A DNA stretch of 64,000 bases from Chitinophagales bacterium (lineage in GTDB: Bacteria; Bacteroidota; Bacteroidia; Chitinophagales; JADIYW01). The position numbers were made by a program, and so were the translations under genes. The stretch is from NCBI GenBank assembly GCA_020636535.1, contig JACJXT010000011.1, positions 310,001 to 374,000 on the forward strand, read 5' to 3'. Positions 12,601 through 20,326 of this stretch are shown here, in pieces. The notes below the pieces were generated by a model. That model made no database searches. It was given only the letters and a program-made list of their open reading frames with translations, and was not told the DNA's origin. How positions within the stretch are numbered: the first letter of the stretch is position 1; each line of letters starts with the position of its first letter.

Positions 12601-15600
12601 ACTGAGTCCAAGTTATGATGATACGATATATGCTACAACTTGTAATGCAACAAATGTAGGAACACAAGTACAAAACTTACAAACGACACAAGGTTGCGAT
12701 AGTGTTATTACTACAATCACGACACTCAATGCAAGTTATAATGATACGATATATGCTACAACTTGTAATGCAACAAATGTAGGCACACAAGTACAAAACT
12801 TACAAACGACACAAGGTTGCGATAGTATTGTTACTACAATCACAACACTGAGTCCAAGTTATAATGATACCATTTATGCTACAACATGTAATTCAGGTAG
12901 TGTAGGAACACAAGTACAAAACTTACAAACGACACAAGGTTGCGATAGTATCATTACTACAATTACGACACTGAATGCAAGTTATAATGATACCATTTAT
13001 GCTACAACCTGTAATGCAAGTAGTGTAGGAACACAAGTACAAAACTTACAAACGACACAAGGTTGCGATAGTATCATTACTACAATTACGACACTGAATG
13101 CAAGTTATAATGATACCATTTATGCTACAACCTGTAATGCAAGTAGTGTAGGAACACAAGTACAAAACTTACAAACGACACAAGGTTGCGATAGTATTGT
13201 TACTACAATCACAACACTGAGTCCAAGTTATAATGATACCATTTATGCTACAACATGTAATTCAGGTAGTGTAGGAACACAAGTACAAAATCTACAAACT
13301 TCACAAGGTTGCGATAGTATCGTTACAACAATCACGACACTGAATGCAAGTTATAATGATACGATATATGCTACGACATGTAATTCAAGTAATGTAGGAA
13401 CACAAGTACAGAACTTACAAACTTCGCAAGGTTGCGATAGTATCATTACTACGATTACAACACTGAATCCAAGTTATAATGATACGATTTATGCTACAAC
13501 ATGTAATGCATCAAATGTAGGAACACAAGTACAAAACTTACAAACTTCACAAGGTTGCGATAGCATCATTACTACAATCACGACACTCAATGCAAGTTAT
13601 AATGATACAATTTATGCTACAACATGTAATTCAGGTAGTGTAGGCACACAAGTACAAAATCTACAAACTTCACAAGGTTGCGATAGTATCGTTACAACAA
13701 TCACGACACTGAGTCCAAGTTATGATGATACGATATATGCTACAACTTGTAATGCAACAAATGTAGGAACACAAGTACAGAACTTACAAACGACACAAGG
13801 TTGCGATAGTGTTATTACTACAATCACGACACTCAATGCAAGTTATAATGATACGATTTATGCTACAACATGTAATGCATCAAATGTAGGAACACAAGTA
13901 CAAAACTTACAAACTTCACAAGGTTGCGATAGTATCATTACTACGATTACAACACTGAATCCAAGTTATAATGATACGATTTATGCTACAACATGTAATG
14001 CATCAAATGTAGGAACACAAGTACAGAACTTACAAACTTCACAAGGTTGCGATAGCATCATTACTACGATTACAACACTGAATCCAAGTTATAATGATAC
14101 GATTTATGCTACAACTTGTAATTCAAGTAATGTAGGCACACAAGTACAGAACTTACAAACGACACAAGGTTGCGATAGTATCATTACAACAATTACGACA
14201 CTCAATGCAAGTTATAATGATACGATATATGTTACAACTTGTAATGCAACAAATGTAGGCACACAAGTACAAAACTTACAAACGACACAAGGTTGCGATA
14301 GTATCGTTACAACAATCACGACACTGAATGCAAGTTATAATGATACGATTTATGCTACAACATGTAATGCAAGTAGCGTAGGAACACAAGTACAAAACTT
14401 ACAAACGACACAAGGTTGCGATAGTATTATTACTACAATCACGACACTGAATGCAAGTTATAATGATACGATTTATGCTACGACATGTAATTCAAGTAGC
14501 GTAGGTACACAAGTACAAAATTTACAAACTTCACAAGGTTGCGATAGTATTATTACTACAATTACGACATTCAATGCAAGTTATAATGATACGATTTATG
14601 CTACAACTTGTAATTCAAGTAATGTAGGCACACAAGTACAGAACTTACAAACGACACAAGGTTGCGATAGTATCATTACAACAATTACGACACTCAATGC
14701 AAGTTATAATGATACGATTTATGCTACAACTTGTAATGCAACAAATGTAGGCACACAAGTACAAAACTTACAAACTTCACAAGGTTGCGACAGCATCGTT
14801 ACTACAATCACGACACTGAATGCAAGTTATAATGATACGATTTATACTACGACCTGTAATTCAAGTAATGTAGGAACACAAGTACAAAACTTACAAACTT
14901 CACAAGGTTGCGACAGCATCGTTACTACAATCACGACACTGAATGCAAGTTATAATGATACGATTTATGCTACGACCTGTAATTCAAGTAATGTAGGCAC
15001 ACAAGTACAAAACTTACAAACTTCACAAGGTTGCGATAGTATCATTACTACAATTACAACACTCAATGCAAGTTATGATGATACCATTTATGCTACGACC
15101 TGTAATGCAAGCAGTGCAGGAACACAAGTACAAAACTTACAAACGACACAAGGTTGCGATAGTGTTATTACTACAATTACGACACTGAGTGCAAGCTATA
15201 ATGATACGATTTATGCTACGACATGTAATTCAAGTAGTGTAGGAACACAAGTACAGAATCTACAAACTTCACAAGGTTGCGACAGCATCGTTACTACAAT
15301 CACGACACTGAATGCAAGTTATAATGATACGATTTATGCTACAACCTGTAATGCAAGTAGTGTAGGAACACAAGTACAAAACCTAATGACATCACAAGGT
15401 TGCGATAGTATCATTACTACGATAATAACAATCAATCCAACATATAATACAGTATTATATACTACAACATGCGATACAAATAGTGTAGGCACAACGATAG
15501 ATTCACTACAAACAACACAAGGTTGCGATAGTATTATTACTACAATTACGACACTCAATGCAAGTTATAATGATACCATTTATGCTACAACCTGTAATGC

Positions 15601-16534
15601 AAGTAGTGTAGGCACACAAGTACAGAACTTACAAACGATACAAGGTTGCGATAGTATCGTTACTACAATTACTACACTCAATCCAATTTATGATACTACA
15701 TTAATTCAAGATAATTTATCCTGCAATCCAAATGATACAGGTTGGCATGTTCAGTACTATACAACAATTAATGGTTGTGATTCTATTGTTAGATTTTATG
15801 TGAGTTTTATGACGAGTCAAGCAGTTACAATAAATGCAACTAATAATAATATATGTTCAGGAGAATCAGTAATTTTATATGGCGAGTACGGTATAAATTA
15901 TGTTTGGAGTACTAGTGAAACTGGAAATAATATAACAGTTAGTCCGAGTGTTACAACTACCTACACTTTGTATGCTAATAGACAAGCATGTAGTAGTATT
16001 ACAGATACACTAACAATTACTGTTGTTGTTTTAGCGAGTCCAGCTACGCCAACACTAGTAATAAATACAACCAATGATACGCTATTTGTAAATGGAAGTG
16101 CAGGTGTTAATTATACATGGTACAAAGATGGTGTTGTATATACTACCACCAATACGCCGTTTTTGCCTATCGACGAAAATGGTGCTTATCAAGTAGAAGT
16201 AACTGCAAATAACTTATGTGTTTCTGAAAAATCAGATACGATAAATGTTAATCTAACGATTATTGTATATAATAGTAATAGTTTGAACTTGAACCTTTAT
16301 CCTAATCCAAATAATGGACAATTCCAGATAGCGATTAATTCTAATAAAAATAGAGATATAGTATTAGAGATTATTACAGATGAAGGCAGATTAATTATAG
16401 AAGAGAAGCATCAAATAGTTCAAGGTAATAATATTATTAAAATTAATAATAATCAGCTTGCAGATGGACTATATTTTGTACGATTAATTGGAGACGATGG
16501 ATTAATCACTAAACCAATTATAGTGAAACATTAG
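6686..16534 (+). CDS. Giant secreted M43 metalloprotease with 56 tandem 41-residue repeats and T9SS sorting domain
   Basis: A 3282-residue surface protein. A signal peptide covers about residues 1-24. The M43 catalytic domain contains HELGHAFNLYH (H251, E252, H255, H261), a cysteine-rich segment and MDYSSDAC. A PKD-like domain (about 365-460) and a GEVED-type domain ending WVGDVEDYTVYV (about 465-612) follow. Residues about 706-3001 are 56 consecutive units of exactly 41 residues, each with two cysteines 18 residues apart (TTCN ... GCDS). A degenerate 57th unit, an Ig-like domain and a T9SS type A domain (YPNPNNGQF ... KPIIVKH) close the protein. The array has no frameshift or indel. By family knowledge it is cargo of the type IX system; by inference the repeats form a long, possibly disulfide-braced stalk placing the protease away from the cell. 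The upstream gene is a short paralog lacking the array. Confidence 0.92.
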   Translation: MTQNHTLLLAYLCVFLISLNTINAQSLIDKNLSTKSNLSNSKDKCASAILNQKAFDANPALKQKQDDFEKQLLKITQNPAYKVSATLYRVPVVVHVMHKGEAVGVGTNISDEEIKLGIKSLNERFRALNGSWGNSTGTDVEIEFALAVRDPNGNCTNGIVRFNMSGYSKYMNFGVNVDNANGMSDAQLKSLSRWNPEEYYNIYLISELDNNECGAGYQGYAYLAANHGNTIDGMVELYCNFKNSASTTLTHELGHAFNLYHTFEGDGGGSSCPPVTNGCGSGQGDCCADTPPHKRSSSDCVVATNTCTSPSSSTSLFIHNYMDYSSDACQSEFTANQTTRMRNALTGTRASFLSSNALLPSAAPIADILADGYGGCAGTAIKFYDNSACIPNTYQNTSWSGISFSWKFDNGINPPIISTLQNPTITFTNTGIYTITYIVTNSYGADTIILNNKITITAVAPTTACIPTSTNEDNYGYSVSKVVFAGINSNTSSYGNYAYTDYSCNQVATVKVSNTYPMSLTLNCNTAYNENADVYIDYNNSGTFTATEKVMSIVLTTPGAYTSQTFTQNITIPTTAILNTPLRMRMVADADLAGSVCDENWVGDVEDYTVYVNPACTNPSVPVLNTANSTVCSQDTATITITGLLNDATAWKIYSGSCGGTLIDSTTTNSFKVTPNTTTTYFVRGEGGCVTPSTCVAITINVAPTYNSTIYATTCNSSNVGTQVQNLQTSQGCDSIITTITTLNASYNDTIYATTCNSSSVGTQVQNLQTSQGCDSIITTITTLNPSYNDTIYATTCNASSVGTQVQNLQTTQGCDSIVTTITTLSPSYNDTIYATTCNSGSVGTQVQNLQTSQGCDSIITAITTLNASYNDTIYATTCNASSVGTQVQNLQTSQGCDSIITTITTLNPSYNDTIYATTCNASNVGTQVQNLQTSQGCDSIITTITTLNASYNDTIYATTCNSGSVGTQVQNLQTSQGCDSIVTTITTLSPSYDDTIYATTCNATNVGTQVQNLQTSQGCDSIITTITTLNASYNDTIYATTCNSSSVGTQVQNLQTSQGCDSIITTITTLSPSYNDTIYATTCNSSSVGTQVQNLQTLQACDSIITTITTLNASYNDTIYATTCNASSVGTQVQNLQTTQGCDSIITTITTLNASYNDTIYATTCNSSSVGTQVQNLQTTQGCDSIITTITTLNPSYNDTIYATTCNSSNVGTQVQNLTTSQGCDSVITTITTLSASYNDTIYATTCNASSAGTQVQNLQTTQGCDSIVTTITTLSPSYNDTIYATTCNASSAGTQVQNLQTSQGCDSIITAITTLNASYNDTIYATTCNASSVGTQVQNLQTSQGCDSIITTITTLNTSYNDTIYATTCNATSVGTQVQNLQTTQGCDSIITTITTLNASYDDTIYATTCNSSNVGTQVQNLQTSQGCDSIITAITTLNASYNDTIYATTCNATSVGTQVQNLQTTQGCDSIVTTITTLSPSYNDTIYATTCNSGSVGTQVQNLQTSQGCDSIITTITTLNASYNDTIYATTCNSGSVGTQVQNLQTSQGCDSIVTTITTLNASYNDTIYATTCNSSNVGTQVQNLQTSQGCDSIITTITTLNPSYNDTIYATTCNASNVGTQVQNLQTSQGCDSIITTITTLNASYNDTIYATTCNSGSVGTQVQNLQTSQGCDSIVTTITTLSPSYDDTIYATTCNATNVGTQVQNLQTTQGCDSVITTITTLNASYNDTIYATTCNASNVGTQVQNLQTSQGCDSIVTTITTLSPSYNDTIYATTCNSSNAGTQVQNLQTTQGCDSIITTITTLSPSYNDTIYATTCNASSAGTQVQNLQTTQGCDSIVTTITTLNASYDDTIYATTCNASSVGTQVQNLQTSQGCDSIITTITTLNPSYNDTIYATTCNASNVGTQVQNLQTSQGCDSIITTITTLNASYNDTIYATTCNSGSVGTQVQNLQTSQGCDSIVTTITTLSPSYDDTIYATTCNATNVGTQVQNLQTTQGCDSVITTITTLNASYNDTIYATTCNATNVGTQVQNLQTTQGCDSIVTTITTLSPSYNDTIYATTCNSGSVGTQVQNLQTTQGCDSIITTITTLNASYNDTIYATTCNASSVGTQVQNLQTTQGCDSIITTITTLNASYNDTIYATTCNASSVGTQVQNLQTTQGCDSIVTTITTLSPSYNDTIYATTCNSGSVGTQVQNLQTSQGCDSIVTTITTLNASYNDTIYATTCNSSNVGTQVQNLQTSQGCDSIITTITTLNPSYNDTIYATTCNASNVGTQVQNLQTSQGCDSIITTITTLNASYNDTIYATTCNSGSVGTQVQNLQTSQGCDSIVTTITTLSPSYDDTIYATTCNATNVGTQVQNLQTTQGCDSVITTITTLNASYNDTIYATTCNASNVGTQVQNLQTSQGCDSIITTITTLNPSYNDTIYATTCNASNVGTQVQNLQTSQGCDSIITTITTLNPSYNDTIYATTCNSSNVGTQVQNLQTTQGCDSIITTITTLNASYNDTIYVTTCNATNVGTQVQNLQTTQGCDSIVTTITTLNASYNDTIYATTCNASSVGTQVQNLQTTQGCDSIITTITTLNASYNDTIYATTCNSSSVGTQVQNLQTSQGCDSIITTITTFNASYNDTIYATTCNSSNVGTQVQNLQTTQGCDSIITTITTLNASYNDTIYATTCNATNVGTQVQNLQTSQGCDSIVTTITTLNASYNDTIYTTTCNSSNVGTQVQNLQTSQGCDSIVTTITTLNASYNDTIYATTCNSSNVGTQVQNLQTSQGCDSIITTITTLNASYDDTIYATTCNASSAGTQVQNLQTTQGCDSVITTITTLSASYNDTIYATTCNSSSVGTQVQNLQTSQGCDSIVTTITTLNASYNDTIYATTCNASSVGTQVQNLMTSQGCDSIITTIITINPTYNTVLYTTTCDTNSVGTTIDSLQTTQGCDSIITTITTLNASYNDTIYATTCNASSVGTQVQNLQTIQGCDSIVTTITTLNPIYDTTLIQDNLSCNPNDTGWHVQYYTTINGCDSIVRFYVSFMTSQAVTINATNNNICSGESVILYGEYGINYVWSTSETGNNITVSPSVTTTYTLYANRQACSSITDTLTITVVVLASPATPTLVINTTNDTLFVNGSAGVNYTWYKDGVVYTTTNTPFLPIDENGAYQVEVTANNLCVSEKSDTINVNLTIIVYNSNSLNLNLYPNPNNGQFQIAINSNKNRDIVLEIITDEGRLIIEEKHQIVQGNNIIKINNNQLADGLYFVRLIGDDGLITKPIIVKH
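8801..15688 (+). repeat. 56-unit tandem array, exact 123-bp period, in frame
   Basis: Units start every 123 bp from 8801 (tataat...) to 15566 and the last ends at 15688; all checked boundaries fit the period exactly. Variation is limited to a few codons: the three residues after TTCN (SSN, SSS, ASS, ASN, SGS, ATN, ATS), QTSQ versus QTTQ, SII versus SIV or SVI, and LNAS, LNPS or LSPS at the end. Unit 55 is strongly divergent (YNTVLYTTTCDTNSVG), and a degenerate unit follows at 15689-15811. Blocks of several units recur, for example units 21-26 at 37-42. Confidence 0.97.
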
Positions 16535-16563
16535 TTCTACTATAATTCAATTTAAAATAGGAT

Positions 16564-16618
16564 AATCTCTCCGAACTTGTTCCGAATTTCGGAACGGAGT
16601 CTATTCTTGTAAGAGATT
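16564..16618. terminator. Hairpin between convergent genes, possible bidirectional terminator or REP-like element
   Basis: GTTCCGAA-T-TTCGGAAC (16579-16595) is a perfect palindrome around one central base. It lies inside an outer 7-bp stem, AATCTCT (16564-16570) with AGAGATT (16612-16618). It sits between the giant protease and the convergent lpd gene. A related CCGAACTTGTT...CGGAA sequence occurs at about 62861-62880, which suggests a dispersed repeat rather than only a terminator. Confidence 0.5.
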
Positions 16619-16676
16619 CTAAAATAAATTCAGAAAGGTATTTAGATTGTAATATTAATTATTAATAATAAAAAAA

Positions 16677-18068
16677 TTATATGTGAATAGCTTCTTTATA
16701 AGCATCTGCAAATGCTTCCATAATGGCTTCACTCATAGTTGGATGTGGATGAATACTGTGCAATATTGACTTTCCTGTAGCTTCTAAGTTTCGAGCAACT
16801 ACTATTTCTGCTATCATTTCAGTAGCATTATCGCCAATAATATGAACGCCTAAAATTTCATCGTATTTTTTATCTACGATAACTTTGACAAAACCATCTG
16901 GTTTTCCGCTGGCTTGTGCTTTTCCACTAGCTGTATAAGGAAACTTGCCAATAGTATAATCTATACCTTTTTCTTTACATTGTTTTTCAGTATAGCCAAC
17001 GCTGGCAACTTCAGGAGAACAATAAGTACAACTTGGAATATTATTGTAATTAATTGCCTGTGGATTTTTATTAGCGATGTGTTCTGCTGCTACAATTCCT
17101 TCCGCACTTGCAACATGAGCTAAAGCTGGTCCTTTAACAATATCTCCAATAGCATATATATTATCAATATTGGTTTGATAAAAAGCATTGGTTTTTATTT
17201 TGCGATATTCTGTTTCAATACCACACATTTCCAATCCAATATTATCAATATTATAATCTATGCCAATAGCAGACAATACAATATCTGCTACAATAACTTC
17301 ATTGCCTTTAGGTGTGTTAACTTGTAATTCTACTTTTCCATCAATAATATTAGAAGATAATACTTTTGAAGAAGTTAAAACTTGCATGCCGTGTTTCGTA
17401 AATTTTTTCTGTAATGCAGTACTTACTTCAGCATCTTCATTTGGTAAAATTTGATCGAAAAACTCTACTAGTGTTACAGTAGTTCCCAATGTTTGATAGA
17501 AATAAGCAAATTCTACACCAATAGCACCAGCTCCAACTACAACCATAGTTTTAGGCAATGTTTCTAGTGTCATTGCTTTTCTGTAATTAATAATATTTTT
17601 TTGATTAATAGGTAGCGATGGAATTTCTTTAGCTTTGCTTCCAGTTGCTATGATGATATTTTTAGCAGAAAGAATATCAATAGTACCATCATCAGCAGTA
17701 ATTTCAATCTTAGTTCCAGGTAATAATTTGCCATATGCATTATAAGTATCTATTTTATTTTTTTTCATTAAATACTCTATTCCTTTACTCATTTTGTTGG
17801 CAACACTTCTGCTTCTATTGATGATCTCTGGAAAGTTAATAGCAATATCGACTGCATTAAATCCATAGCTTTCAGCATGATGAATATAATCATACACTTG
17901 AGCCGATTTTAATAATGCTTTTGTAGGAATACAACCCCAATTTAAACAAACACCACCTAAATTTTCTTTTTCAACAATTGCTGTTTTCAATCCAAGCTGA
18001 GCTGCTCTAATCGCTGCAACATAACCACCAGGTCCAGCACCAAGTACAATTAAATCATATTTATCCAT
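16677..18068 (-). CDS. lpdA: Dihydrolipoyl dehydrogenase
   Basis: Flavoprotein E3 component of 2-oxoacid dehydrogenase complexes; reoxidises dihydrolipoamide with NAD+. At 463 residues it has the usual length. The N-terminal FAD-binding motif GAGPGGYVAA (10-19) is followed by the redox-active disulfide GGVCLNWGC with C41 and C46. An NAD-binding motif VVGAGAIGVEFA lies near 179-190, and the C-terminal dimer domain contains HPHPTMSEA with the catalytic His-Glu pair. It is monocistronic here, convergent with the giant protease, with no E1 or E2 gene nearby. The ATG start is well supported because the FAD motif begins at residue 10. Confidence 0.95.
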   Translation of the reverse strand: MDKYDLIVLGAGPGGYVAAIRAAQLGLKTAIVEKENLGGVCLNWGCIPTKALLKSAQVYDYIHHAESYGFNAVDIAINFPEIINRSRSVANKMSKGIEYLMKKNKIDTYNAYGKLLPGTKIEITADDGTIDILSAKNIIIATGSKAKEIPSLPINQKNIINYRKAMTLETLPKTMVVVGAGAIGVEFAYFYQTLGTTVTLVEFFDQILPNEDAEVSTALQKKFTKHGMQVLTSSKVLSSNIIDGKVELQVNTPKGNEVIVADIVLSAIGIDYNIDNIGLEMCGIETEYRKIKTNAFYQTNIDNIYAIGDIVKGPALAHVASAEGIVAAEHIANKNPQAINYNNIPSCTYCSPEVASVGYTEKQCKEKGIDYTIGKFPYTASGKAQASGKPDGFVKVIVDKKYDEILGVHIIGDNATEMIAEIVVARNLEATGKSILHSIHPHPTMSEAIMEAFADAYKEAIHI

Positions 18069-18150
18069 AATAAAACACTATTTAAATTTATTTTTCCAAT
18101 TGGTTTAGTAAATTTAACCTTTAAAATTTAAAACAAGCGTAACCAATAAA

Positions 18151-19350
18151 ATGTTTGCCATCAAAAATAAAATACAAGACTTAGCGAATCAAAAACAAGC
18201 AGAATTAGTTGATATTAGACGATATTTACATCAACATCCTGAGTTGTCGTTTGAAGAAACGAATACTGCAAAATATTTAACAGAGCAGTTAGATAAAATT
18301 GGCGTATCGTATCAAAATAATATTGGTGGCAATGGTATTGTTGTGTTGATTGAAGGAAAAAATCCAACAAAAAAAACGATTGCTTTAAGAGCAGATATTG
18401 ATGCCTTGCCTATTGTAGAAGAAAATGAAGTTGATTATTGTTCTGTAAATAAAGGCGTAATGCATGCTTGTGGTCATGATGTACATACAACATGTTTGTT
18501 AGGTGCTATTGATATTTTGCATCAACTGAAAAACGATTTTGAAGGAACTGTAAAATGTATTTTTCAACCAGCAGAAGAAAAATTGCCTGGAGGAGCTTCT
18601 ATACTAATTAAAGCAGGTGTTTTAGAAAATCCAACAGTAGAAAATATAGTCGGACAGCATGTGTATCCACAGTTAGAAGTTGGAAAAGTAGCTTTTAGAA
18701 AAGGAATTGCTATGGCATCTTGTGATGAAATTTATATTACTATAAAAGGTGAAGGTGGTCATGGTGCAATGCCACAACTTACAGCAGATACTGTTTTATG
18801 TGCTTCGCAATTGGTAGTTAGTTTGCAACAAATAGTTAGTAGAAATAATAATCCAACCATGCCTACGGTTTTAACTATTGGAAAATTTATTGCAGAAGGT
18901 GCTACAAACATTATTCCGTCTGAAGTAAAACTAGAAGGAACACTAAGAACTTTTGATGAAGCTTGGAGAGCTAAAGCCAAAGAAAGAATTGTTGAAATTA
19001 CGGAAGCAATAGTTCAAAGTTTTGGTTTGGTTGTAGAAATTGATATTCAAGACGGTTATCCTTTCTTAAAAAATGATGATGATTTGACTGAATTGGCTAA
19101 TCAAAGTGCTATTGAATATTTAGGTGAAGAAAATGTTGAAGAGCTTCCAGTTAGAATGACAGCAGAAGATTTTGCGTTTTATTCTCAACAAGTACCTGCC
19201 TGTTTTTATAGATTGGGAACCAGAAATGAAGTAAAAGGAATTACTTCAGGAATTCATACACCAACCTTTGATGTAGATGAAAGTTGTTTGTCATTAGGTG
19301 CTGGATTAATGGCGTATATTACTATGAAACAATTATATCATATTGAATAA
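18151..19350 (+). CDS. M20 family amidohydrolase / peptidase (N-acyl-amino acid hydrolase type)
   Basis: Metal-dependent amidohydrolase of the M20D group, 399 residues, cleaving N-acyl amino acids or similar amides; the exact substrate cannot be read from sequence. MHACGHDVH holds metal ligands C107, H109 and D110 region. PAEE (family catalytic and metal-binding glutamates) follows at about 151, then GGHGAMPQLTADTV, the dimerisation-domain signature, and a late HTPTFDVDE with a further ligand histidine. No signal peptide, so cytoplasmic. It overlaps the following GTPase gene by 8 bp, implying co-translation. The start ATG is 82 bp downstream of the divergent lpd start. Confidence 0.9.
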   Translation: MFAIKNKIQDLANQKQAELVDIRRYLHQHPELSFEETNTAKYLTEQLDKIGVSYQNNIGGNGIVVLIEGKNPTKKTIALRADIDALPIVEENEVDYCSVNKGVMHACGHDVHTTCLLGAIDILHQLKNDFEGTVKCIFQPAEEKLPGGASILIKAGVLENPTVENIVGQHVYPQLEVGKVAFRKGIAMASCDEIYITIKGEGGHGAMPQLTADTVLCASQLVVSLQQIVSRNNNPTMPTVLTIGKFIAEGATNIIPSEVKLEGTLRTFDEAWRAKAKERIVEITEAIVQSFGLVVEIDIQDGYPFLKNDDDLTELANQSAIEYLGEENVEELPVRMTAEDFAFYSQQVPACFYRLGTRNEVKGITSGIHTPTFDVDESCLSLGAGLMAYITMKQLYHIE

Positions 19351-20326
19351 TAAATTATCTACATATTATATAGATGGCATTTTAAAAAAAGACAAAGTTA
19401 TTTTAAGTCAAACGATAACACTATTAGAGAGTAACTTAGCAACAGATATTCTTATTGCAGAAGAAATTATAGATTTTTGTTTACAACAAGAAAGAAAAGC
19501 AAAAGTTGTTGGTATTACAGGAATTCCTGGTGTAGGAAAAAGTTCGTTTATCAATGCATTAGGAAAGACTTTATTAGCACAACAAAATAGTATTGCAGTA
19601 TTAACTGTTGATCCTTCAAGTTTTAAAAACAAAGGAAGTATTCTAGCAGATAAAACAAGAATGGTCGATTTAGTAAACGATGATAATGCTTATATAAGAA
19701 GTTCTGCATCGCAAAATTTTTTAGGTGGTTTAAAAAGTACTTCTTACGAAACAATTCTGCTATGCGATATTTTTGGTTTTGATTACATTTTTGTAGAAAG
19801 TGTAGGTGTAGGTCAATCAGAAACCGACATTCAAAACTTAGTTGATATGGTGTTGATGATTATTGTTAGTAACACTGGCGATGAATTGCAAGGCATTAAA
19901 CGAGGTATTATGGAAATTGTAGATGCTGTAATTATTAATAAAATAGATAATTCGGATAAATTACAAATTAAGACAACAAGCAATCAACTAAAACAAGCAT
20001 TACATTTATTACAACCAAAGTACGATTTTTGGAATATACCTATACTACAAACAGATGCACTAACTAATAATAATATCAATTCAGTTATAGATAGTATTGA
20101 TTTATATTTTAATTATCTTATAAAAAATGATAAATTAGAGTATAATAAACATCAACAAAAAAAGCTTTGGCTTGAAGATAAACTCAAACAAAAGCTTTTA
20201 GAATTATTTATAAAAAATCCGAAATACCGCTCTATTGTAAATAATTTTCAGAGCAATATTTCGGAGTTTAATTTATATAGTATCAATCAAATAATAGATG
20301 AATTACAGATTGATATTATAGATTAA
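19343..20326 (+). CDS. MeaB/ArgK-type GTPase (methylmalonyl-CoA mutase chaperone family), TTG start
   Basis: G3E-type P-loop GTPase, 327 residues. Family members (MeaB, YgfD/ArgK) protect and reload B12-dependent methylmalonyl-CoA mutase. Seen here: Walker A GIPGVGKSS (60-68), the family segment VLTVDPSS, ESVGVGQSE as switch region and NKID as guanine-specificity motif. An in-frame stop lies just upstream (19325-19327) and no in-frame ATG occurs before Walker A, so the TTG at 19343, 8 bp inside the upstream M20 gene, is the only reasonable start. Its 3' end overlaps the convergent downstream gene by 4 bp. No mutase gene is in the window, so the partner is inferred from family only. Confidence 0.87.
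   Translation: MNNKLSTYYIDGILKKDKVILSQTITLLESNLATDILIAEEIIDFCLQQERKAKVVGITGIPGVGKSSFINALGKTLLAQQNSIAVLTVDPSSFKNKGSILADKTRMVDLVNDDNAYIRSSASQNFLGGLKSTSYETILLCDIFGFDYIFVESVGVGQSETDIQNLVDMVLMIIVSNTGDELQGIKRGIMEIVDAVIINKIDNSDKLQIKTTSNQLKQALHLLQPKYDFWNIPILQTDALTNNNINSVIDSIDLYFNYLIKNDKLEYNKHQQKKLWLEDKLKQKLLELFIKNPKYRSIVNNFQSNISEFNLYSINQIIDELQIDIID

Noticed and set aside
8801..15688. A regularly spaced array that could be mistaken for CRISPR
   Set aside because: Units are contiguous coding sequence with a 123-bp period and no unique spacers; there are no cas genes and the whole array is one open frame.
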